Assembly: GCF_003576595.1 (NCBI RefSeq) | Contig: NZ_NQOU01000001.1 | Span: forward strand, 1-64,000 | Source: Neopusillimonas maritima | GTDB lineage: Bacteria > Pseudomonadota > Gammaproteobacteria > Burkholderiales > Burkholderiaceae_B | Direction of reading: 5' to 3' | DNA length: 64,000 nt | Part shown: one piece after another, positions 19,016-27,705 of the stretch | Layout of the letters: each line of letters begins with the position of its first letter | Numbering within the stretch: the stretch's first letter is position 1 | Position numbers and translations under genes: made by a program | The notes under the pieces: generated by a model | The model's database searches: none | What the model was told of the DNA's origin: nothing | The model's input: the letters and a program-made list of their open reading frames with translations, nothing else

Positions 19016-19407
19016 TTCGCCTCCCTTGCTTTAGCTGCTTTTTTGGCCGCCTGTGCTGCTTTCTTCGCCGGGCGCAAATACATTAAGGCGCAAACGTAAA
19101 AAACAAACGACAAAACGATTTCCACGCCGGCAAGCATTGCCGACATGGCATTCGGGTCGGAATAAGCCCGAACCACGCCTTCCATAAAATACAGAAGAAT
19201 CAACATGCTGGCCCATTGCATGGTGTAAACATTACCTTTCAAAACACCGCGCAAAGGCAACAATAAGGGCAAGACCTTCAACACCAATAAAGAACCACCC
19301 GGGCGCAGCGGCGCCCAAAACAATTCCCACGCCAGACCCAATGCAATCAAGCCGATCAAGGAAGCCGAAGCCGTATACCGCAAGTAAGGATTTAATTGAA
19401 CGTTCAT
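19012..19407 (-). CDS. DUF2069 small membrane protein
   Basis: Hydrophobic protein of 131 aa with about four membrane segments: ASLIGLIALGLAWELFWAPL, the LVLKVLPLLLPLRGVLKGN turn typical of DUF2069, WASMLILLYFMEG and VEIVLSFVFYVCALMYL. The tail is positively charged and alanine-rich (KKAAQAAKKAAKAREAK). The start at 19407 is chosen because the upstream in-frame extension is not membrane-like and runs into the divergent promoter region. Function unknown; it is coupled to selO by an ATGA overlap. Confidence 0.8.
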   Translation of the reverse strand: MNVQLNPYLRYTASASLIGLIALGLAWELFWAPLRPGGSLLVLKVLPLLLPLRGVLKGNVYTMQWASMLILLYFMEGVVRAYSDPNAMSAMLAGVEIVLSFVFYVCALMYLRPAKKAAQAAKKAAKAREAK

Positions 19408-19459
19408 ACTGGTATTATTACCCGAATGCCAAGCCACGTCTCGAGAGTCCACGATATCA

Positions 19460-20806
19460 ATGAGTGCAAAGTCGCCGCAACCCACTGATCGCGATGAAGA
19501 AACTACCACCACCAAGGCCAAATTGAAGCGAAAATGGCATGATGCGGCAAAAGTACTGGCGTATGCAGCGGCTCATGCGAAAGATAAAAAGCTTACCCAG
19601 GTCGCCTCAAGCCTGACCTTCACCACGGTGCTGGCTCTGGTACCCATGCTGGCGGTTTTCCTTTCTTTGTTCACCGCCTTCCCACTGTTTGCCGAATTTC
19701 GCGAAGCACTGGAAAACTTCCTGGTGAACAGCCTGATGCCCCCCACCGTATCCGATACGGTTATGCGGTATTTGAATATGTTTGCCGAACAGGCCTCGGG
19801 GCTCACCGCCATCGGTACCGTATTTCTGCTGGTAGTGTCGATCATGCTGATCATGACCATCGATACCGTTCTGAATGATATTTGGCAGGTTGAGCAGCAG
19901 CGTCCTTTGCCGCAACGCATTCTGGTGTACTGGGCCATTATCTCGGCCGGCCCCATTCTGGCAGGCGCCAGCTTGTGGGCTACGTCGTACCTGGCCCAGC
20001 AATCGGCATTCGACGTCGGGCATATTGCCAGCTCCATGCGAATTGCACTGTCGGTCATTCCGGTTGTTATTACCGGGCTCGCTTTCAGTGCACTGTTCGT
20101 TTTCGTACCCAACCGCCATGTATTTTGGCGAGACGCATTGGCGGGTGGGTTCGGCACCGCTATTGTGCTCGAAATAATGAAAGCCGGGTTTGCCTACTAC
20201 ATCACGCAATTTCCCTCTTACACCGTTATTTACGGCGCGTTTGCCACCCTACCTATCTTCCTGCTGTGGATTTACTTATCGTGGCTGGCGATCTTATTTG
20301 GGGCCACTGTGGCCGCCACGTTGCCCTCACTACGGTTACGTCGATGGGCCGAGAAACGCAAGACGGGTGCAGCTTTCATTGACGCAGTGCGCATCCTGCG
20401 CCTTTTGCGCAGTACACAAAACACACCGAACCCAGGGCGCAGCACGCGTTTTTTGGGCGCCCACATGCGCCTGCACGCCAACGAACTGCTCTCGGTACTG
20501 CGCGCCCTTAAACAGTTGGGTATTGTCGTGCCAACCCAGGAAAAAGGCATGGATCACTGGGTATTAGCGTGCGACATTCGCGAAGCAAAATTATCGACCT
20601 TGATCGACCAATTCCTTCTGGACCGGCATCAGCCCGAATTACAGGAAGATCCTTTCCTGCTCAAAGCGTTGGCACACGCTTTGTCAGATTGCCCCAACAT
20701 AACGCTGGAAGACTTGTTCAACGAAACAATCCCGCTATCGGAAACGCCCGAATTGTTGGAGAATAAAGAAACCACACCGAAGTCTGGGGAGACGCATCAT
20801 GCTTAA
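19460..20806 (+). CDS. YihY/UPF0761 (BrkB-like) family membrane protein
   Basis: Integral membrane protein of 448 aa. Six hydrophobic segments fall within about residues 45-280. They include LTFTTVLALVPMLAVFLSLFTAFP, TVFLLVVSIMLIMTIDTVLNDIW and FVFVPNRHVFWRDALAGGFGTA, the YihY hallmark. A C-terminal cytoplasmic extension of about 150 residues looks like a winged-helix region (ELLSVLRALKQLGIV...WVLACDIREAKLSTLIDQFLLDRHQ). The family was once called ribonuclease BN by mistake and its role is not settled. The last eight bases overlap the CBS gene start. Confidence 0.88.
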   Translation: MSAKSPQPTDRDEETTTTKAKLKRKWHDAAKVLAYAAAHAKDKKLTQVASSLTFTTVLALVPMLAVFLSLFTAFPLFAEFREALENFLVNSLMPPTVSDTVMRYLNMFAEQASGLTAIGTVFLLVVSIMLIMTIDTVLNDIWQVEQQRPLPQRILVYWAIISAGPILAGASLWATSYLAQQSAFDVGHIASSMRIALSVIPVVITGLAFSALFVFVPNRHVFWRDALAGGFGTAIVLEIMKAGFAYYITQFPSYTVIYGAFATLPIFLLWIYLSWLAILFGATVAATLPSLRLRRWAEKRKTGAAFIDAVRILRLLRSTQNTPNPGRSTRFLGAHMRLHANELLSVLRALKQLGIVVPTQEKGMDHWVLACDIREAKLSTLIDQFLLDRHQPELQEDPFLLKALAHALSDCPNITLEDLFNETIPLSETPELLENKETTPKSGETHHA

Positions 20807-21278
20807 AGTTAGTGAAATACTGCGGGTTAAAGGCCACACGCTTTACACCGCTACGCCGGAAACACCCATTAAACAAGCGCTTGAAACCATGGCCGAACAA
20901 GATATTGGGTCGCTGGTTATTATGGAACACGGCGAACTGGTTGGCATGGTGACCTTCCGCGAAATTATTCGCCACTTACATGGCAACCATGGCGCCACAG
21001 GCGACTTCACGATTCGCAGCATTATGGACGATGCGCCCGTTAGCGTCACACCCAACACCAGCGCCGAAGAAGTACAACGGCTCATGCTCGACAAACATGC
21101 ACGCTACATGCCTGTCATGGATGGCCCTGTTCTGCTGGGCGTCATTTCGTTCTACGACATGGCACAAGCCATTGTGGCCGCACAGCGTTTCGAAAACAAC
21201 ATGCTGAAGGCCTATATTCGAGACTGGCCAACCGAACTAGACGAAGAAAACAACAGCACCAGGCCACCTAAACACTAA
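20799..21278 (+). CDS. Two-CBS-domain protein
   Basis: A 159-aa protein that is essentially one Bateman module: CBS1 about residues 8-60 (GHTLYTATPETPIKQALETMAEQDIGSLVIM) and CBS2 about 70-130 (MDDAPVSVTPNTSAEEVQRLMLDKHARYMPV). Such modules bind adenosine nucleotides. No enzyme domain is fused. Coupled to the upstream yihY-like gene by an eight-base overlap; its end overlaps the dusA end by 11 bases on the opposite strand. Confidence 0.88.
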   Translation: MLKVSEILRVKGHTLYTATPETPIKQALETMAEQDIGSLVIMEHGELVGMVTFREIIRHLHGNHGATGDFTIRSIMDDAPVSVTPNTSAEEVQRLMLDKHARYMPVMDGPVLLGVISFYDMAQAIVAAQRFENNMLKAYIRDWPTELDEENNSTRPPKH

Positions 21279-22332
21279 CGGAACGATGACCGGCCACTTG
21301 TTCGTAGGCTCGGGTAATTAACATGGGATCCTGCTCATTCAAATGCGCAGGATCCGACAACATTTGACGCCAGCGTCTGGCCCCCGGGCGGCCGGATAGC
21401 CAACCCAGCATAGGACGCACCACCATACGCAAAGGGACTCCTTGCCGGACCTGTTCAGCGGCATAATCAACCATATTTTGCAGCACTTGCGCCTCGTCTG
21501 ATACCAGGCTTTGCGGCCACAAACGCCTTGAGAGCGCCGACAGCACGGCCGGATCATGCCAGGCAGCCCTGCCTAACATCACGCCGTCAAACCGATGCAA
21601 TAACGTAACCGCCTGATCAACTTCGGCGATTCCTCCATTCAGCACAAAAACAGCGTCGGGAAAATCATTGCGCAACAGTTCAGCCACGTTGTAACGCAAA
21701 GGCGGTATTTCACGGTTGTCTTTCGGGCTCAGACCCTTCAATACCGCATTGCGGGCATGCACGATAAACACGCGGCATCCTGCCTGGTGCAAAGTCCCTA
21801 CGAAATCACGCACCATACCGTAAGACTCGTCGTAATCGAGCCCCAAACGGTGTTTAACGGTAACCGGAACGGTTACGGCATCCTGCATTGCTTTGACGCA
21901 ATCGGCCACCAGTTGTGCTTCGGCCATTAGACAGGCACCAAACGCTCCTTTTTGCACCCGTTCCGATGGGCAGCCGCAATTCAAATTGATTTCATCGTAC
22001 CCCCACTCTTGGCCAACTTGTGCAGCAGCCCCTAACGCCGCCGGCTCACTGCCGCCAAGCTGCAAGGCTACGGGGTGTTCGATGACATTAAAATCCAGCA
22101 AACGCGATCGGTTGCCATGTTCAATTGCACCCGTTGTAATCATTTCCGTGTAAAGACGTACGTGCGGAGCCAGTAAACGATGGAAATACCGGCAATGACG
22201 ATCAGTCACGTCGATCATGGGAGCGACACAAACACGCCAACCTTCGCTACCTGCGCGAAAATGGGTCGGACTAAACGGGTTTTCTTGGGCTGAAGCCTGC
22301 ACACCACACCTTAAATAACTTTGTCTGAGCAT
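21268..22332 (-). CDS. dusA: tRNA-dihydrouridine(20/20a) synthase DusA
   Basis: FMN enzyme reducing uridine in the tRNA D-loop, 354 aa. The core begins with WRVCVAPMIDVTDRHCRYFHRLL. The catalytic Cys lies in LNCGCPSERVQKGAFGACLM, the spacing and Pro-Ser typical of DusA. VTVKHRLGLDYDESYG, FIVHARNAVLKGLSPKDNREIPPL and VFVLNGGI...GVMLGRAAWHDP complete the TIM barrel. The start is uncertain because about 30 residues precede the conserved core and no strong ribosome site is seen. Confidence 0.93.
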   Translation of the reverse strand: MLRQSYLRCGVQASAQENPFSPTHFRAGSEGWRVCVAPMIDVTDRHCRYFHRLLAPHVRLYTEMITTGAIEHGNRSRLLDFNVIEHPVALQLGGSEPAALGAAAQVGQEWGYDEINLNCGCPSERVQKGAFGACLMAEAQLVADCVKAMQDAVTVPVTVKHRLGLDYDESYGMVRDFVGTLHQAGCRVFIVHARNAVLKGLSPKDNREIPPLRYNVAELLRNDFPDAVFVLNGGIAEVDQAVTLLHRFDGVMLGRAAWHDPAVLSALSRRLWPQSLVSDEAQVLQNMVDYAAEQVRQGVPLRMVVRPMLGWLSGRPGARRWRQMLSDPAHLNEQDPMLITRAYEQVAGHRSVSV

Positions 22333-22409
22333 TTTAACGCGGACATCTCTACACGATCTTGCGCCGTAGTCTAAAATCAGACCTTTATGTCTGAATTATT
22401 CGTGGTGAC

Positions 22410-23390
22410 ATGGCCGTATTTACCCCCGTATCCGAAGCCGATGCAGAAACATTATTAACCCAGTTCAACTTGGGTAAGCTGGTTTCTCTTCGAGGAATTA
22501 CCGCCGGAATCGAAAACACCAATTATTTTCTGAGCACCACAGGCGGGGAATATGTTCTTACCGTGTTTGAAGTACTTACCTTTGAACAGTTGCCGTTTTA
22601 TATCGAACTGATGCACCATTTGGCCGAACGCCATATTCCCGTACCGGAGCCGCAAACCAGCAAGCAAGGGCGGCGTTTAACGACGCTGCACGGCAAGCCC
22701 TGCGCAATCGTAACGCGCCTGTCCGGCGGCTACGAGCCCGACCCCAGCGAGCGCCATTGCAGATTGGCCGGCCAAACATTGGCGCAAACACATTTAGCAG
22801 GTGCTTCATTTCCCATGCACCAACCCAATTTAAGGGGGCTATCGTGGTGGCAGGAAACCATTCCCAAACTGCTCACTTTTCTAACACCGGTACAAAACAC
22901 GCTTATTCAAACCGTATTAAAAGAACAATCAGAATTTGCCCAAACTGAGCTTTATCAAAGCCTTCCTTATGGTCCGGCACATTGCGACTTGTTTCGCGAC
23001 AACGTGCTATTCGATGGCACATATGAACAACCTCGAATGGGCGGCCTGATCGATTTTTACTTTGCCGGTTGCGACACATGGCTCTTTGATGTGGCAGTAA
23101 GCATCAATGACTGGTGCATACACCGCAATACCGGTGAATTTGATATGGGAAAAACAACGGCCTGGTTGCAGGCCTACGCCGAAATTCGACCATTCACTGA
23201 AGCGGAACAACACGCTTGGCCACTCGTTCTCCAGGCGGCTGCATTACGTTTTTGGGTGTCACGCCTATACGATTATTTTCTGCCCCGACCTGCACAGACA
23301 CTCAAGCCACACGACCCACGCCATTTCGAAATCGTGCTTCAGGCCCGGCGCAACGGCAATAACCCAGAACTACCTAAAGTAACAACGTAA
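22410..23390 (+). CDS. thrB: Homoserine kinase ThrB (aminoglycoside phosphotransferase-like type)
   Basis: Phosphorylates homoserine in threonine synthesis. 326 aa of the APH/choline-kinase fold, the ThrB type found in many beta- and gammaproteobacteria and unrelated to the GHMP-fold enzyme of E. coli. Key segments are GITAGIENTNYFLSTTGGEYVLTVFE (nucleotide loop), HCDLFRDNVLFD (catalytic Asp in the Brenner motif) and GLIDFYFAGCDTWLFDVAVSINDW (metal-binding Asp). A dyad CAGAC/GTCTG lies at 22378-22393 just upstream. Confidence 0.92.
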   Translation: MAVFTPVSEADAETLLTQFNLGKLVSLRGITAGIENTNYFLSTTGGEYVLTVFEVLTFEQLPFYIELMHHLAERHIPVPEPQTSKQGRRLTTLHGKPCAIVTRLSGGYEPDPSERHCRLAGQTLAQTHLAGASFPMHQPNLRGLSWWQETIPKLLTFLTPVQNTLIQTVLKEQSEFAQTELYQSLPYGPAHCDLFRDNVLFDGTYEQPRMGGLIDFYFAGCDTWLFDVAVSINDWCIHRNTGEFDMGKTTAWLQAYAEIRPFTEAEQHAWPLVLQAAALRFWVSRLYDYFLPRPAQTLKPHDPRHFEIVLQARRNGNNPELPKVTT

Positions 23391-23392
23391 CA

Positions 23393-24193
23393 ATGCAAGC
23401 GGCCATACTTCCGATCACTGCCGGATGGCAATGGATTATCGACGGGTTCAATCTTTTCCGGCGCCAACCATTAGCCATGTTTTTCTGGAGCCTGATGACA
23501 GGTCTGCTCATTACGCTCACCTATCTCATACCCCTATTTGGCCAGGTTTTCCTAATTGCAGCGATGCCTTCCTTAACCTACATCACACTGAACGCATGTC
23601 GCCAAATTGAGGCAGGTCGCCCCATGCAGCCAGGCATGTGGCTCATACCCTTAAAAGACGCGCAAGCGCGTGCAGGGCTCATCCGGTTGGGGTTGGCTTA
23701 CCTGGCCTGCTGCCTGGCGGCCGGCTTTATTGCCACCTTGCCCTTTCTCGATCAGATCATGGCCGCATTGAATAACGAGTCTTTCGATGAAACGGCACTG
23801 CTTTCCGCCATTCAAGGCCCATTTCTAACGTTCGGCTTGCTCTATATTCTTATCTCAGCACTATTCTGGCATGCCCCGGCGCTTATTGGCTGGCATCGCC
23901 TGAAAATGTCGCAAGCATTGTTCTTCTCCATGGTTGCATGCTGGAGAAACAAGTTTCCTTTCATGTTGTACGGCGCTACCTGGATCGGGCTGTTTTTCGT
24001 TGCTCAAACACTGGGAGATGTCTTGGCTGCCTCTGGGCTATCGGCCACGATAACTCAGTTGATTATGACACCAATTAACCTGGTGATCGCCGCCATTCTG
24101 TATTGCAGCTTCTACCCTACTTACATGAGCATTTTTGGACGCCCGGCTTATAACCAGGCCGACCAAACCGGCTCAACCCCCGACGGCAACTGA
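23393..24193 (+). CDS. BPSS1780-type membrane protein
   Basis: A 266-aa membrane protein with about six hydrophobic segments. The N-terminus AGWQWIIDGFNLFRRQPLAMFFW (an amphipathic stretch before the first helix) is typical of the uncharacterised BPSS1780 family, which is common in Burkholderiales. It starts two bases after thrB, so it is likely cotranscribed. No catalytic motif is visible. Its last 46 bases overlap the opposite-strand PHP gene. Confidence 0.75.
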   Translation: MQAAILPITAGWQWIIDGFNLFRRQPLAMFFWSLMTGLLITLTYLIPLFGQVFLIAAMPSLTYITLNACRQIEAGRPMQPGMWLIPLKDAQARAGLIRLGLAYLACCLAAGFIATLPFLDQIMAALNNESFDETALLSAIQGPFLTFGLLYILISALFWHAPALIGWHRLKMSQALFFSMVACWRNKFPFMLYGATWIGLFFVAQTLGDVLAASGLSATITQLIMTPINLVIAAILYCSFYPTYMSIFGRPAYNQADQTGSTPDGN

Positions 24194-25023
24194 GGTAATT
24201 GGCCAAGATCAATTCGGCTTTCCTCAGGGCTGTGAAAGTCGGAGCCGCGCGATGCAAGAAAGCCATAGCGTCGCGCAATTTTGGCATATTCAATATATTG
24301 TTCGGGATAATGGCTACCCGTTACCACCTCAATAGCCTGGCCGCCCAAGTCGCGGAAAGCGTCAAACAACTCGCTGAATTGGGTTGAGGAAAACCGATAA
24401 CGACCCGGATGCGCCACCACGGCCACACCGCCTGCTGCATGAATCCAGCCCAAAGCTTGTTGCAGCGATGCCCACTGCACCCCCACAAAGCCGGGCTTTC
24501 CCTCACCCAGATATGAATCGAATACTTGTTGCAACCGCTTGCAATAACCTTGGTCCAGCATGAAACGGGCAAAATGCGTACGACTCAGCAACAACGCATT
24601 GCCGGCATAGCTCAAAGCCCCTTCGTAGCAACCGGGAAAACCAAGTTTTTCAAGCTTATCGCCCATTGCCCGCGCGCGATCAGCCCGCCGCCGCCGTACC
24701 TCTTGCAAACCGTTCACCAATTGGATATTCGCCGGATCAATATTCAACCCAACAATATGAATCGTACGATTCATCCAGGTGACCGAAACTTCCACGCCGG
24801 GGATAAACTGCAGTCCCTGCTCATTGGCGGCAGCTCCTGCCGCAGTTAAACCAGACAGTTCATCGTGATCCGTCAGCGACCAGACTTGCACCCCTTGCCG
24901 AGCGGCGCGCAGCGCCAATTCGCGCGGATCCAGCACTCCGTCGGACTGGCTGGAGTGGCAATGCAAATCGGCGTTGACTTCCAAAAGATTCATTTTCAAT
25001 TCGGAGGGGGAAACAAACATCAT
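24148..25023 (-). CDS. PHP-domain phosphoesterase (RNase AM / YciV-like)
   Basis: Polymerase and histidinol phosphatase-fold enzyme, 291 aa. Metal ligands are visible in NADLHCHSSQSDG, SLTDHDELSG, the Glu of FIPGVEVSV, HIVGLN, AHPGRY and the C-terminal GSDFHSPEE. The E. coli homologue YciV degrades 3',5'-nucleoside bisphosphates and 5' ends of RNA. A start at 25023 has a weak AGGG site; ATG at 24993 is possible. It sits 21 bases after comEC on the same strand. Confidence 0.9.
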   Translation of the reverse strand: MMFVSPSELKMNLLEVNADLHCHSSQSDGVLDPRELALRAARQGVQVWSLTDHDELSGLTAAGAAANEQGLQFIPGVEVSVTWMNRTIHIVGLNIDPANIQLVNGLQEVRRRRADRARAMGDKLEKLGFPGCYEGALSYAGNALLLSRTHFARFMLDQGYCKRLQQVFDSYLGEGKPGFVGVQWASLQQALGWIHAAGGVAVVAHPGRYRFSSTQFSELFDAFRDLGGQAIEVVTGSHYPEQYIEYAKIARRYGFLASRGSDFHSPEESRIDLGQLPQLPSGVEPVWSAWL

Positions 25024-25044
25024 TGTAGCGAACCCTGCTGTGAC

Positions 25045-27588
25045 CTATTGTGGGGTCACATTAGGCATTGTGTGTTGCCAGTAACGGCGTTGTAATTGAC
25101 GTTCCGACTGCACCACTAAACCGCTTTGACGTGACTGCACCGTAACGGCACCGTCGCGATCCGAGCGCCACACCCGCGCCCCTTCACGCCGCCAGCGGGC
25201 CACAGTTTGTGGCGCGGGATGACCATAGCGGTTCATAAGGCCAACCTGAGTCAAAACATGACGAGCGCCACTGGCTGACACAAACGCCGGCGTAGAGGAT
25301 TTCCCCGAACCATGATGGGGAGCAACCATCACATCAACGCGCGGCATACCACGATCAACCAACGCATTTTCTTCGGCCTTACCAATGTCGCCGGGCAATA
25401 AGGCGGCGTGATAGGCACCCTGAATGCGCAACACGCAAGAGGCGGCATTACGCACTTTTGAACCCGCCCGCGCCGAGACGTTGTGTTTCAGCGGCCATAA
25501 AAAGGAAAATGTCACGCCGTCCATTGTCCAACTCGTGCCGTAGCGGCAGGGTGACTGCGCCAACGGTGCATTCTCCTGCAAAAAAGGCTGCTTTAAACGG
25601 CCCGCCTCAATAGACAGATAACGACCTAAAGGAAACGACGAAAACGACTGCTCCACTTTGGTGTTCTCCAGTACCGAGCGCACTCCCCCTGCGTGATCAA
25701 TATCCGAATGCGATACGATCATAATATCGAGTTTGCGCTCACCCAACGCACGCAAAAAAGGCACGATCGTTCGTATTCCCTGGTCCGACTGGGCACTATG
25801 ACGCAACCCGCTATCAAACAATAATACGTGCTCCGCCGTTTGTACGACGAGGGCGCTGCCTTGACCAACATCCAACGCGTACAGTGCCCACTCCCCCGCC
25901 GCCGGGCGGGTCGGTTGCCAGGTCAGCGCCGGTAACATCAAAAGCCAGCCCATTGACCGCAATGGAAACCCATAAGGTGCAATGGCCAGCACAATGCCAA
26001 GCAAAGCAAGCACGGTCAGAGATATCGGTGCCGCTGCAACGGTGAAACTCGCCCAGGGCAACTCAGCCAACCAAACAGTTGGCTGCATCATTGCGTTAAA
26101 GGCAGTATGGGCAAACCATGAAATACCGAAACACAATCCGGCAAAAGCCGGAACCAGCACTTGCAACAAAGCAAACAAAGCCAGTAGAAGTGCCAAGGGT
26201 GTCACAATAAAACTAATAATCGGAATAGCGTAAGCATTCACCAATGGTGAGACAACCGACACCTCGTGGAAAATGAGCGCAAGCGCCGGCATCAAGCCCA
26301 CCGTAATGGCCATTTGCAGACACGTTATTGAAATTGCAGCCCGGCAGACAGTTTGATAACGCGAGCCGCGCTCATTACTCAGAAATCGACCCCACCAGGC
26401 AGCGCTGGCCAACAAAATCGCAACTGCCCCGAACGACAACCAGAACCCGCTGGCCAGCAACGCCCATGGGTCGAGCAACACCACAATAACGGCTACCGCA
26501 CTTAGCAAGCGGGACGCAGATAACGGAACACGCAAAAACTGGGCGGCACCAATAACCGACAGCATAAGAAAGGTTCGTCGCGCGGGGACACCCCAACCAG
26601 CCAACAAACAGTACAGCCAGGCAATCGTCAACGCCACCACCGCCGCCGCCATACGTGCCGGGATATATTCCGACAAACCGACCCCGCGCCAACGCAATCG
26701 CCGCCAAAGCCAAAACACCGCCAACCCCCCAACGGCTGCAATCATCGTGATGTGACTGCCACTAATGCTAACCAAGTGAGTAATACCGCTACGATTAAAA
26801 ATAATCCAATCGTTTGCACCCACACTGGCCTGATCACCAATGGTGAGCGCCAGCAGCACCGCGCCGTAAGATTTATTTTCCACAAAGGGCAGCATCGCCT
26901 TGCGCACGTAATAACGCGCACGCTGCGCCGAAACCGCGAGCCCCGCCCAACCTTCATCCCTTAAATATCGGGGGTTACCCCGCACGCGCCCCAGGGCGCG
27001 AATGCCATCGGCAAACACATAGGCTTCATAGTCAAAACCATGCGGGTTACGTGCCCCATGAGGCGTTTTCAATATCAACGCCATTTTCCAAACCTGTCCG
27101 GGAATGATTTCCGGGAACTGAGCAACCTCGCCTTGCTCGTCGGCATAAGGTCCGGCGTAACCTTTGGCTCCCCAATTCACCATAATGCGCGACGGAACAC
27201 CGGAAGGCCGGGACGACAGTACTTCAGCCTCAAACTGGCGACTTCGTGACTTGATACGCGGCAAGCCGGCAACACGCAGTTCAACACGCGACACCAGATT
27301 TTCATTCGACAACGCCAAACGGTCGTGCAAACGCGCTTCTGCGCGCCATACAACGTAAGTGAAGGTAGCGCCAAATGCCCACAGCACCAGCAATACAGTT
27401 GCACACGGGCGCGACCATGAGCATTTGCGACGCACCAACACACGAAACAAAGCCGTCAGCACACTCAGGGCGCCCAAAAAAACTCCCTGCACCGTTAATG
27501 CCGGCAACAACGACAATAGCTGGACAAGACCAGCCGCACACAGCATGGCAAGCGCAACAAAGCGACCCCGCAACGAGACTCTCCGCAA
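25045..27588 (-). CDS. comEC: DNA uptake channel protein ComEC/Rec2
   Basis: Inner-membrane protein thought to pass single-stranded DNA into the cytoplasm during transformation. 847 aa. Order: N-terminal hydrophobic hairpins, a soluble OB-like domain (about 120-230, EVLSSRPSGVPSRIMVNW), the competence-domain membrane block (about 255-530, beginning VSISGSHITMIAAVGGLAVFW), and a C-terminal metallo-beta-lactamase-like domain (about 570-820). The last has YALDVGQGSALVVQT, HSDIDHAGG and VAPHHGSGKSS, so its metal-ligand motifs are intact. With FimV and pilus-related functions this suggests natural transformability, although no pil genes lie here. Confidence 0.94.
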   Translation of the reverse strand: MRRVSLRGRFVALAMLCAAGLVQLLSLLPALTVQGVFLGALSVLTALFRVLVRRKCSWSRPCATVLLVLWAFGATFTYVVWRAEARLHDRLALSNENLVSRVELRVAGLPRIKSRSRQFEAEVLSSRPSGVPSRIMVNWGAKGYAGPYADEQGEVAQFPEIIPGQVWKMALILKTPHGARNPHGFDYEAYVFADGIRALGRVRGNPRYLRDEGWAGLAVSAQRARYYVRKAMLPFVENKSYGAVLLALTIGDQASVGANDWIIFNRSGITHLVSISGSHITMIAAVGGLAVFWLWRRLRWRGVGLSEYIPARMAAAVVALTIAWLYCLLAGWGVPARRTFLMLSVIGAAQFLRVPLSASRLLSAVAVIVVLLDPWALLASGFWLSFGAVAILLASAAWWGRFLSNERGSRYQTVCRAAISITCLQMAITVGLMPALALIFHEVSVVSPLVNAYAIPIISFIVTPLALLLALFALLQVLVPAFAGLCFGISWFAHTAFNAMMQPTVWLAELPWASFTVAAAPISLTVLALLGIVLAIAPYGFPLRSMGWLLMLPALTWQPTRPAAGEWALYALDVGQGSALVVQTAEHVLLFDSGLRHSAQSDQGIRTIVPFLRALGERKLDIMIVSHSDIDHAGGVRSVLENTKVEQSFSSFPLGRYLSIEAGRLKQPFLQENAPLAQSPCRYGTSWTMDGVTFSFLWPLKHNVSARAGSKVRNAASCVLRIQGAYHAALLPGDIGKAEENALVDRGMPRVDVMVAPHHGSGKSSTPAFVSASGARHVLTQVGLMNRYGHPAPQTVARWRREGARVWRSDRDGAVTVQSRQSGLVVQSERQLQRRYWQHTMPNVTPQ

Positions 27589-27670
27589 ATAAACACAGGC
27601 TAGCGGTACTCATTCAAGACCGGGGAACAATAGACACTTAACCAGCACAGGCATAACTACGACTTGTTTT

Positions 27671-27679
27671 TGTTATGAT
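27671..27679 (+). promoter_or_regulatory. Extended -10 promoter of the flavin monooxygenase gene
   Basis: TGTTATGAT is a TGn-extended -10 element (TG at 27671-27672, TATGAT at 27674-27679), 27 bases before the TTG start. No good -35 is visible, which is typical of extended -10 promoters. Confidence 0.45.
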
Positions 27680-27705
27680 TTCGCGGGCACAAACGGAGAA
27701 CGATC